A stretch of 6,772 bases of DNA from JBNKLG01 sp050292235 (GTDB taxonomy: Bacteria; Pseudomonadota; Gammaproteobacteria; Chromatiales; Chromatiaceae): positions 1-6,772 of the forward strand of contig JBNKLG010000110.1 of the NCBI GenBank assembly GCA_050292235.1, written 5' to 3'. Position 1 is the first letter of the stretch. Every line of letters starts with the position of its first letter. Both the position numbers and the translations under genes were made by a program. The notes under the pieces are model-generated. The model did no database searches. It was not told the origin of the DNA and saw only the letters and a program-made list of their open reading frames with translations. Positions 1-5,446 of the stretch are shown in pieces.

Positions 1-25
1 ATCCGCTTTCAGTTTTTTTCTTAGC

Positions 26-173
26 TAGTGTCTGTCCAGAAATGGTGAATCTCGCCTGAGTTCAAGGCGGGCGATGGATTCAAACCGGGGGAATATTGTT
101 GCTATTTCGAGGATTTGAATTCATTACCCAACGCCGAAATCGGGAGAGAGGCGCCGTTTATGGACAGGCACTA
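26..173. repeat. MITE-like long-palindrome element, copy A
   Basis: This non-coding 148-bp element begins TAGTGTCTGTCCA and ends in an inverted copy of that sequence (TGGACAGGCACTA), flanked by CTAG at both ends. Inside it, a second pair of arms (74-84 and 114-124) matches at 10 of 11 positions, so most of the element could fold into one long hairpin. It aligns end to end with the element at 1412-1559, with equal length and shared blocks such as gagttcaaggcgg, aacgcc and aatcggga. It encodes no visible protein, which fits a miniature inverted-repeat element moved in trans, or a long REP-like palindrome. The family is not recognised. It lies immediately downstream of the ATPase gene. Confidence 0.7.
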
Positions 174-196
174 GGTAGTGTTTGTCCATAAACGGC
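153..196. repeat. 21-bp inverted repeat from two abutting element ends
   Basis: The right end of copy A (153-173) is followed after two bases (GG) by a solitary element end (176-196) in the opposite orientation. The two 21-base arms match at 19 of 21 positions, and the two differences become G-U pairs when the plus strand is read as RNA. The hairpin starts 8 bp past the ATPase stop codon, so it could protect the 3' end of the operon mRNA or help end transcription. No T-run follows it on the minus strand, so it is not a standard intrinsic terminator. The sequence past 196 does not continue as element body, so this third copy is a remnant or solo end. Confidence 0.6.
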
Positions 197-204
197 TTAG
201 TGGA

Positions 205-1305
205 TCACTCCCTGGCGATCAGATGACAATGGTGGGGTGCCACCTGAACGCTCACCATCTCGCCGATCTCGTAGAGTCGGGTACGCATCATGCTGATGAT
301 GTGGATCTCACGGCTGCCGCCCAGTTCGATAAAATAGCTGACTTCGCCGCCCATGTAGCTGCGATCCTTGATGCGTCCCCCGAAGTGGTTCATGCCCTCG
401 ACAGCCTCGAACTCCTCTTTTGGAAATGCATCGAAGCGCTGGGCGCGCACGATCATCTCCACCGCGTCGCCTTTGGCGAAGCCGCCTTTGTTTTCAGCGA
501 AGAGCACGTCCCCAGTCTCTATTCTGACCTGGACGGTGTCGGTGTCGACGTCCACAACATCGCCCGCGATAAAATTGGAGTGCCCCAGAAAATCGGCCAC
601 AAAGTGATTGGCCGGCTCATTATAGACCGCCTCGGGGCCGCCCTCCTGCTGCTTGCGGCCATCCTTCATGACGAGGATCTTGTCACTCATGCTGAGGGCT
701 TCGCGCTGGTCGTGGGTGACAAAGATGGTGGTGACCCCTAGCATCTGTTGGAGATTGTCCACCTCGCGGCGCATCTCCTCGCGCAAGTTCTCATCCAGGG
801 CTGACAGGGGCTCATCCATGAGCAGAACGTCGGGCTCGATGACGATGGCGCGCGCCATGGCGATACGCTGCTGCTGTCCGCCGGAAAGTTGGCTGGGCAT
901 GCGTTTTTCTACCCCGGGCAGGCGCACCATCTCCAGCGCCCGCATCACCTTCTCGCTGATCTCCTCCTGGGATACCTTGCGGTATTTCAGGCCAAAGGCC
1001 ACGTTGTCAAAGATGGTTTTATGGGGAAACAGGGCGTAGTTTTGGAAGATCATCCCCAGGTTGCGCTTGTGGATGGGAGTATCGTTGATACGCTCCCCCT
1101 TGATGAAGATATCGCCCTCGGTGGGCTCCTCCAGTCCGGCCACCATGCGCAGCAAGGTGGTCTTGCCGCAACCGGAAGGCCCCAACAGGGTCACCAGACT
1201 GCCCTCCTCGATCTCGAAGTCCATCTTTTCGACGGCCGTCACCTTGCCGTAACGTTTCAATATCCCCTTGAACTGCACTATGGGCTGCTTTTTGCCGCTT
1301 GCCAC
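205..1305 (-). CDS. potA: ABC transporter ATPase, PotA (polyamine-type) family
   Basis: This 366-residue cytoplasmic ATPase would power the importer encoded upstream. Its nucleotide-binding domain shows Walker A GPSGCGKTT (42-50), Q-loop Gln88, signature LSGGQ (140-144), Walker B LLMDEP (161-166), D-loop SALD (168-171) and switch His198, so it should be active. Residues from about 245 to 366 form the C-terminal extension that carries the TOBE domain in the PotA/MalK/CysA group, and the length is usual for PotA. The start is GTG at 1305, preceded closely by AGGGA, with a second purine-rich stretch (GGGAGA) further up. The gene is last in the cluster and is cut off from the binding-protein gene by 251 bp containing repeat copy B; copy A lies just downstream. 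It may therefore depend on read-through of the repeat or on its own promoter. The family assignment is firm, but the transported substrate is not shown by this gene. Confidence 0.95.
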   Translation of the reverse strand: MASGKKQPIVQFKGILKRYGKVTAVEKMDFEIEEGSLVTLLGPSGCGKTTLLRMVAGLEEPTEGDIFIKGERINDTPIHKRNLGMIFQNYALFPHKTIFDNVAFGLKYRKVSQEEISEKVMRALEMVRLPGVEKRMPSQLSGGQQQRIAMARAIVIEPDVLLMDEPLSALDENLREEMRREVDNLQQMLGVTTIFVTHDQREALSMSDKILVMKDGRKQQEGGPEAVYNEPANHFVADFLGHSNFIAGDVVDVDTDTVQVRIETGDVLFAENKGGFAKGDAVEMIVRAQRFDAFPKEEFEAVEGMNHFGGRIKDRSYMGGEVSYFIELGGSREIHIISMMRTRLYEIGEMVSVQVAPHHCHLIARE

Positions 1306-1411
1306 TGTTCCCTGTCTCCCGGTTTTGCGCTGCTGTGATCTGGAGTCGGACGGCCGCTACACCCCTTGCGTAACAACGGCGTAGTGATCAGCCCGAGTAT
1401 GGTTCTCCACC

Positions 1412-1559
1412 AAGTGTCTGTCCAGAAGGTGCAGATTGTGCCCGAGTTCAAGGCGGCCGTCAGATTCGAACCAAAGGCATTTCGTGAATATGTTGAGGAT
1501 TCGAATCCGACGGCCAACGCCAAAATCGGGAACAAGATGCGCCTTCTGGTTGGACACTA
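1412..1559. repeat. MITE-like long-palindrome element, copy B
   Basis: This second 148-bp copy aligns with 26-173. It begins aagtgtctgtccagaagg and ends ccttctggttggacacta, which form imperfect terminal inverted repeats. Internal arms at 1455-1470 and 1500-1515 match at 15 of 16 positions and flank a loop of about 29 bases, so the whole element can fold as one long hairpin. The last three bases (1557-1559), read on the minus strand, are the TAG stop of the binding-protein gene, so the element abuts or supplies that stop. The internal GATTCGAA stretches resemble a tRNA T-arm, but no tRNA fold is present. As RNA it would form a strong structure between the binding-protein and ATPase genes. Confidence 0.7.
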
Positions 1560-2720
1560 GCTGCCAGCCTTAATGCGGTCCCATTTCTCCGTCCACTCAA
1601 CCTGGTGGGCGTTCCAATACGCCGGATTGGCGAAGAGATAGCCGTCAAGCTTACCAGTGGGGTCAAAGGCCGGCATCTTTTTTATCTTGTCGGTCAGGGC
1701 CACCTTGGTCGGATCCAGACTGGGGGGATAGTTCTGGCCCTCGGCCACGGCGATGGCGGCGGCCGGTTCGAGCATGAAATTGAGCAGCTTCTGGGCGACG
1801 TCCAGGTCGGTGCCCTTTAAGACGAAGAGATACTCCATCCACGAGTAGGTGCCCTTTGGGGAGAGGTAGCCGATGGGGTGGCCCTCCTGCTGCAGCGCTG
1901 CAACGCGTCCAGACCAGGCTACGGTAGCGTAGATTTCATCGTTGGCCAGTAAGCTCATCAGTTCGGCACCCGAGGCCCAGTACTTCTTCATCAGGTCGCG
2001 CTGTTCGCGCAACGCGGCCCAGATCGCCTTGAGGTCGGTCATCTCATTGGGGCTCTGGCCGGTGTGCAGGGCCGCGTACCACATGTTGGTGCGAAAGTCG
2101 CCTTCCCAACTGCCCAGCTTGCCCTTCAGGCTTTTGTCCCACAACAGGGAGGCACCGAGTTTCTCGGCCTTCTCTTTGCTGATCTGCTTGGTGTTGTAAG
2201 CGATACCTGTCTGACCGAGGTCATAGGGCACGGCCGATAAGGTCCCTTTGGTGATCTCGCGCAGGGGTTTGATCATGGAGGTCATGACATTCTTAAGGTT
2301 GGGGATCTTGGTTTCGTCCAGCACGGATGCAAAGCCCAACTCTGCGTAGCGGGCATAGTCGAAAACGGCGCTGAGGTGGGCGATGTTGAACTCCCCACCC
2401 GGCGGATAGGAGGCCTTGACGCGGGTCAGATAAGAGTTCATGTCCCCGAACTCTCCATCAATCACCTCGATCCCGGTGGCCTCGGTGAAGGGCTTGAAGG
2501 CGTTGGCGCGGAATGCTTCTGACACCGAGCCCCCCCAGCCGTCAAAACGGATTGATTTTCCCGCCCAGGCGTCCCTGACGGCGCCGCCAAAGGGCGAGCC
2601 GATCAGCCCGATGGAGGCTCCGGCAAGCCCCAGGTATTTGATAAAGTGACGCCGGCTGAGCTTACCCTCACGATACGCTGCATAGACTCGGTCCAGTTTT
2701 TTTTGGGTGACGATGGCCAT
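1557..2720 (-). CDS. potD: Tat-exported PotD-type substrate-binding protein
   Basis: This 387-residue periplasmic protein would capture the ligand and deliver it to the two permeases. The N-terminus has a twin-arginine signal: S22-R-R-H-F-I-K28, then a hydrophobic stretch (about 29-46) and an A-W-A site, so cleavage is likely after residue 53. The mature part opens with a GWGGS segment (61-65) and a KPFTEATGIEV-type segment, as in the PotD-like branch of family 1 binding proteins. That branch includes polyamine binders and proteins for other amines and small organics, so the exact ligand is open. The ATG at 2720 has a good ribosome site (AAAGGGG, about 6 bases upstream) and lies 30 bp past the potC-like stop. 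The TAG stop coincides with the end of repeat copy B, yet the C-terminus (WTEKWDRIKAGS) looks natural for the family, so the protein is probably not truncated. Confidence 0.9.
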   Translation of the reverse strand: MAIVTQKKLDRVYAAYREGKLSRRHFIKYLGLAGASIGLIGSPFGGAVRDAWAGKSIRFDGWGGSVSEAFRANAFKPFTEATGIEVIDGEFGDMNSYLTRVKASYPPGGEFNIAHLSAVFDYARYAELGFASVLDETKIPNLKNVMTSMIKPLREITKGTLSAVPYDLGQTGIAYNTKQISKEKAEKLGASLLWDKSLKGKLGSWEGDFRTNMWYAALHTGQSPNEMTDLKAIWAALREQRDLMKKYWASGAELMSLLANDEIYATVAWSGRVAALQQEGHPIGYLSPKGTYSWMEYLFVLKGTDLDVAQKLLNFMLEPAAAIAVAEGQNYPPSLDPTKVALTDKIKKMPAFDPTGKLDGYLFANPAYWNAHQVEWTEKWDRIKAGS

Positions 2721-2750
2721 GGGATCCCCTTTCGGCTGATGGTTGTCAGG

Positions 2751-3548
2751 TTATGTCTTCATCTGTGAAAACTTCCGCGACAGGTAGCCTGCCAGCAGAG
2801 GCGTGGCGATGGTGAGCACGATCATCACGGCTCCCAGAGCATTGATCTCCGGGCTGATGGAATTGCGCAGCATACTGAAGATCTTCACCGGAACGGTCTG
2901 ATTCTGGGCGGTGGCCCAGAAAAGGGTGGCGGTGATATCATCAAAGGAGATGGTGAAGGCGAACAGGGCGCCGGCCAGGATGGCGGGCAGCAGGAGGGGC
3001 AGGGTCACATCCCGGAAGGTCTGAAAGGCATTGGCCCCCAGGGTTTTGGCGGCTTCCTCGTACTCCTTTTTGATGCCCACCAGGCGTGCCTGGACGATGA
3101 GAAGCACATAGGGCAGCGTCAAGACCACGTGGCCGATGAGCAGCAGGACAAAGCTCTTGGGCTGCTGCAGCCAGCGGAGAAAGAGCAGTAGAGCGACACC
3201 GAGGACCACTTCCGGAATCATGATGGGAGAGAGCAGTAAAGTATTGAGGGTGTTTTTGCCGTGAAACTCAAAGCGGATGAAGGCCAGGGCTGCAAGGATC
3301 CCGATGGCGGTGGAAAACACCGCAGTTAGGGAGCCCAGAACCAGCGAGTTTTTGAAGGCCTCGATAATGGATTCATTTTGGGCCAGCTTGATGAACCATC
3401 TCAGACTGATGCCCTCCATGGGGAAGATGCCGAACTGCTTTGGGTTGAAGGCCAGCACGATGACCACAACGATGGGGGCGAACAGAAAGACGTAAACCAG
3501 GAAAGTGTACAGGCGTATAAGCGTCCACCCCGGAGAAAAATTCTTCAT
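2751..3548 (-). CDS. potC: ABC transporter permease, PotC-type
   Basis: This 265-residue inner-membrane protein forms one half of the import channel. About six hydrophobic segments are visible, at roughly 14-33, 68-91, 103-125, 133-155, 187-205 and 236-255. The cytoplasmic EAA loop that docks on the ATPase is clear at 164-188 (EEAAKTLG, then TFRDVTLPLLLP). The length matches PotC. The ATG at 3548 starts 3 bp after the stop of the PotB-type gene, and its ribosome site (AGGGGAA) lies inside the end of that gene, so the two are probably translationally coupled. The next gene, the binding protein, follows after 30 bp. The family is clear, but the substrate cannot be read from the permease. Confidence 0.93.
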   Translation of the reverse strand: MKNFSPGWTLIRLYTFLVYVFLFAPIVVVIVLAFNPKQFGIFPMEGISLRWFIKLAQNESIIEAFKNSLVLGSLTAVFSTAIGILAALAFIRFEFHGKNTLNTLLLSPIMIPEVVLGVALLLFLRWLQQPKSFVLLLIGHVVLTLPYVLLIVQARLVGIKKEYEEAAKTLGANAFQTFRDVTLPLLLPAILAGALFAFTISFDDITATLFWATAQNQTVPVKIFSMLRNSISPEINALGAVMIVLTIATPLLAGYLSRKFSQMKT

Positions 3549-3551
3549 GGC

Positions 3552-4418
3552 TCAATTCCCCTGGAAGCTTTTGAAGATCTGATTGATGCCAAGATAGCGA
3601 TTGTAGGTCCAGACGATGACAAACAGGAGAGAAAGCAGAATGACGCTGATAGCCGACCCGAAGGGCCAGTCGAGGGTGCCGATGACGCGCTTGAAAATGA
3701 GATTGGCGATCATGTCATTGCCCGGTCCGCCCAGGATCATGGGGGGCAGATAGGTGCCGGCGGTGAGCACGAAGACCAACAGGCAGCCGGCGCTGACGCC
3801 GGGGAGGCTCAAGGGCAAGGTTACCTCCCGAAAGGCCTGCCACTCGGTGCAACCTAAGCAGCGCGCCGCTTCAAGCAGGCTCTTGTCGATGCCCTCCAGG
3901 CTGACGTAGATGTTGAGCACCATAAAGGGCAGCAGATACATGAGCAGCCCCATGAGAACGGTGAACTCGTTGTAGAGCATGGAGATGGGGGCCTGGATCA
4001 GCCCGATCTTCAAAAGGAAGTGATTGATCAGTCCACTGTCGCCCATGATGTTGATCCAGCTCATGGTGCGGATGATAAAACTCACCCAGAATGGCAGCAT
4101 GATCAGAAGGAGAAAAACCTGTTTGAAACGGCTTTCACTGCGGTAGAAATAGTAGGCCGGGATATAGCCCATGACCAAACAGAGAAAAACGGTTTCAAAG
4201 GATATGCGGATGGTTCTGATAAGAATTTTGGGATAGAAAAAATCTTCGAAGAACTTGGCGTAGTTGCCCAATTGAAATGCCGGTATATCAGCTCCGCTGG
4301 GGGCCCGCAGCCAGAAGCTGTAAACGATGATGAAGCACACCGGTATGACAAGCAGGAAAAAAACGGCACTCAATGATGGTGCCAGTAGAGCCCACGGCTT
4401 CCATTGGTCAGATTTCAT
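3552..4418 (-). CDS. potB: ABC transporter permease, PotB-type
   Basis: This 288-residue inner-membrane protein would pair with the PotC-type subunit. It has an N-terminal membrane segment (about 9-33), a periplasmic stretch, further hydrophobic segments and an EAA loop near 182-208 (LLEAARCLG, then AFREVTLPLSLPG). The PotB type is indicated by its place before the PotC-type gene and by its longer first periplasmic region. I chose the ATG at 4418 over the in-frame TTG at 4424 because the AGGG ribosome site sits about 10 bases from the ATG and only about 4 from the TTG. It follows the regulator gene after 110 bp and is the first transporter gene in the cluster. Its stop lies 3 bp before the next start. 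Confidence 0.92.
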   Translation of the reverse strand: MKSDQWKPWALLAPSLSAVFFLLVIPVCFIIVYSFWLRAPSGADIPAFQLGNYAKFFEDFFYPKILIRTIRISFETVFLCLVMGYIPAYYFYRSESRFKQVFLLLIMLPFWVSFIIRTMSWINIMGDSGLINHFLLKIGLIQAPISMLYNEFTVLMGLLMYLLPFMVLNIYVSLEGIDKSLLEAARCLGCTEWQAFREVTLPLSLPGVSAGCLLVFVLTAGTYLPPMILGGPGNDMIANLIFKRVIGTLDWPFGSAISVILLSLLFVIVWTYNRYLGINQIFKSFQGN

Positions 4419-4483
4419 GCGCAACCAGCCCTAGTTGAAAGGGTTTCAGGATAGGAACCGGGCGAATATATTGCAGATGATCA

Positions 4484-4507
4484 GCCTCCCGCTATTTCTC
4501 GGGCGGC
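4484..4507. other. Short hairpin between iclR-type gene and potB-type gene
   Basis: In the 110-bp gap between the regulator stop and the first permease gene, gcctcccg and cgggcggc can pair at 7 of 8 positions around an 8-base loop. No T-run follows on either strand, so it is not a convincing terminator. It may lower read-through from the regulator into the transporter genes or stabilise an mRNA end, or it may be chance. The rest of the gap (4419-4528) shows no other clear signal. Confidence 0.3.
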
Positions 4508-4528
4508 AGTCTCTAATTAAAAAGGGGC

Positions 4529-5320
4529 CTACTCCCTTCGATTCTTTTCGGGTGGCAGCAGTTGCGATAGTCTCCTTGCGGTATCCTGGATCATCTCCGC
4601 ATACTTCTCCTCCACATCGCTTGCACTGTGCTCCAGAATCGAAAAATCAAAGCAGACCGCACCAACGCCGATGCCCGATTGCGGGTCGAACAAAGGGGCG
4701 CTGATGGTTATCAGGCCGGGCAGATACTCCTCCTGGGACATCGCGTAGCCCCTTGCCTTGGCCTTCTGGATATCAGCGACGAGAACGTCTTTATCCATGA
4801 TGGTTTTAACCGCCTTTGGTGTCAACACCATCTTTGCGATTTTTTCAGCCAGCACCTGCGCAGGCAGACTGGAGAGCCAAGCCTTGCCCAGGGCCGTATT
4901 GTGCAGGCTGTTCTTGGAAAAATCCGGTAGCGCGTAGGTCAGGGTCTCCTCCGCTCCGCGATAGTAGATCCGCACCAGGGTGTCGTCCACGGCGAAAGCC
5001 ACATCGATGGAGATGTTGTTCTCGCTGTGGAGTCTGTCCACCACCTCCCTGATCAGCCGCAGGTGATCCGTAGCACGCATTAGATTGGCGCAAAACAAAA
5101 GGCAATGAATCGCGGGTCTGATCTCTTTGGTCTTGGTGTCTTTTTCCAGATAGCCCATCTCCACCAGGGTGTTGATGTAGCGGTAGGTGGAGGTCATATT
5201 TAGATCTAGCGTCTTGGCGATCTCGCTCTGGGTCATAACCGGGTTATCCCGATTGAAAAGGGCCAGTATTTTCAGCCCTTTTTCCAAAGACTTCGAAAAA
5301 TAGTATTTTCCTTTTGACAT
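4529..5320 (-). CDS. IclR-family transcriptional regulator
   Basis: This 263-residue protein is a DNA-binding regulator with a small-molecule sensing domain. The N-terminal winged helix (about 10-70) has the recognition region MTQSEIAKTLDLNMTSTYRY (29-48) followed by a wing (GYLEKD). The effector domain (about 85-255) has the family signatures LHNTALGKA (139-147), GYAMSQEEYLPGL (191-203) and GVGAVCFDF (218-226). The length is typical. The ATG at 5320 is preceded only by a weak GGA. It is the first gene of the minus-strand cluster and is divergent from the radical SAM gene, the usual arrangement for an IclR protein controlling neighbouring catabolic or transport genes. The ligand is unknown; a transported amine or a product of the neighbouring enzyme is a reasonable inference. 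Confidence 0.93.
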   Translation of the reverse strand: MSKGKYYFSKSLEKGLKILALFNRDNPVMTQSEIAKTLDLNMTSTYRYINTLVEMGYLEKDTKTKEIRPAIHCLLFCANLMRATDHLRLIREVVDRLHSENNISIDVAFAVDDTLVRIYYRGAEETLTYALPDFSKNSLHNTALGKAWLSSLPAQVLAEKIAKMVLTPKAVKTIMDKDVLVADIQKAKARGYAMSQEEYLPGLITISAPLFDPQSGIGVGAVCFDFSILEHSASDVEEKYAEMIQDTARRLSQLLPPEKNRRE

Positions 5321-5337
5321 TGTGTCCGGGGATGAAT

Positions 5338-5370
5338 TAGTATTTCACTAAAATAGCAAATGATTTACTA
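5338..5370. promoter_or_regulatory. Candidate operator: 10-bp inverted repeat
   Basis: The arms TAGTATTTCA (5338-5347) and TGATTTACTA (5361-5370) match as an inverted repeat at 8 of 10 positions, with a 13-base spacer. The same stretch holds a loose direct repeat, ATTTCACTAAAATAG (5342-5356) and ATTTACTATTATAG (5363-5376). It lies between the divergent regulator and radical SAM genes and overlaps the start of the likely regulator promoter. It could be the IclR protein's own site, acting on both directions. The region is AT-rich, so some symmetry is expected by chance. Confidence 0.45.
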
Positions 5371-5396
5371 TTATAGTTAATTATCTCAGATTACAA
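5370..5396 (-). promoter_or_regulatory. Likely promoter of the iclR-type gene
   Basis: Read on the minus strand, a perfect TATAAT (-10) occupies 5370-5375. The best -35 candidates are TTGTAA at 5391-5396 with a short 15-base spacer, or the weaker TTTTGT with a 17-base spacer. Transcription would start near 5363, inside the candidate operator, which would suit autorepression. The -10 is convincing and the -35 is not. It may serve the whole minus-strand cluster. Confidence 0.45.
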
Positions 5397-5406
5397 AACC
5401 ATTGTC

Positions 5407-5431
5407 AACCGCTAATTGCCGTTCAGCGGTT
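5407..5431 (+). promoter_or_regulatory. Hairpin abutting the radical SAM gene's ribosome site
   Basis: AACCGCT (5407-5413) and AGCGGTT (5425-5431) form a perfect 7-bp inverted repeat around an 11-base loop. It ends one base before the ribosome-binding site. In the mRNA it would be a leader hairpin beside the Shine-Dalgarno sequence and might affect translation or mRNA stability. As DNA it could instead be a second operator. No riboswitch class is recognised. Confidence 0.4.
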
Positions 5432-5439
5432 AAGGGGAG
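5432..5439 (+). promoter_or_regulatory. Strong ribosome-binding site setting the start at 5447
   Basis: AAGGGGAG lies 7 bases before the ATG at 5447, which is ideal spacing. An in-frame GTG at 5441 is only 1 base away from it, so the ATG is the start. This supports high translation of the radical SAM gene once transcribed. Confidence 0.8.
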
Positions 5440-5446
5440 TGTGGGC

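Noticed and set aside
11..25. T-run (seven T) near the window start as a terminator
   Set aside because: No stem is visible in the few bases before it within the window, so a terminator cannot be supported.
26..173. CRISPR or other repeat array at the left end
   Set aside because: Only two full repeat copies exist, 1.4 kb apart with a gene between them, and there are no regularly spaced short repeats.
178..741. A 187-residue plus-strand open frame and others (889-1338, 1061-1252) opposite the ATPase gene
   Set aside because: They lie antisense to a gene with all ABC ATPase motifs, show no recognisable domain, and the first begins inside the repeat end.
1455..1515. tRNA-like GATTCGAA stretches in repeat copy B
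   Set aside because: They are the two arms of the internal inverted repeat. There is no acceptor stem, anticodon arm or D-arm in the right positions.
3378..3857. A 159-residue plus-strand open frame opposite the two permease genes
   Set aside because: It is highly charged and low in complexity, as expected for the antisense of hydrophobic membrane protein codons. The permease reading has clear EAA loops.
4419..4424. TTG at 4424 as start of the PotB-type gene
   Set aside because: The ribosome site AGGG is only about 4 bases from it, while the ATG at 4418 has better spacing.
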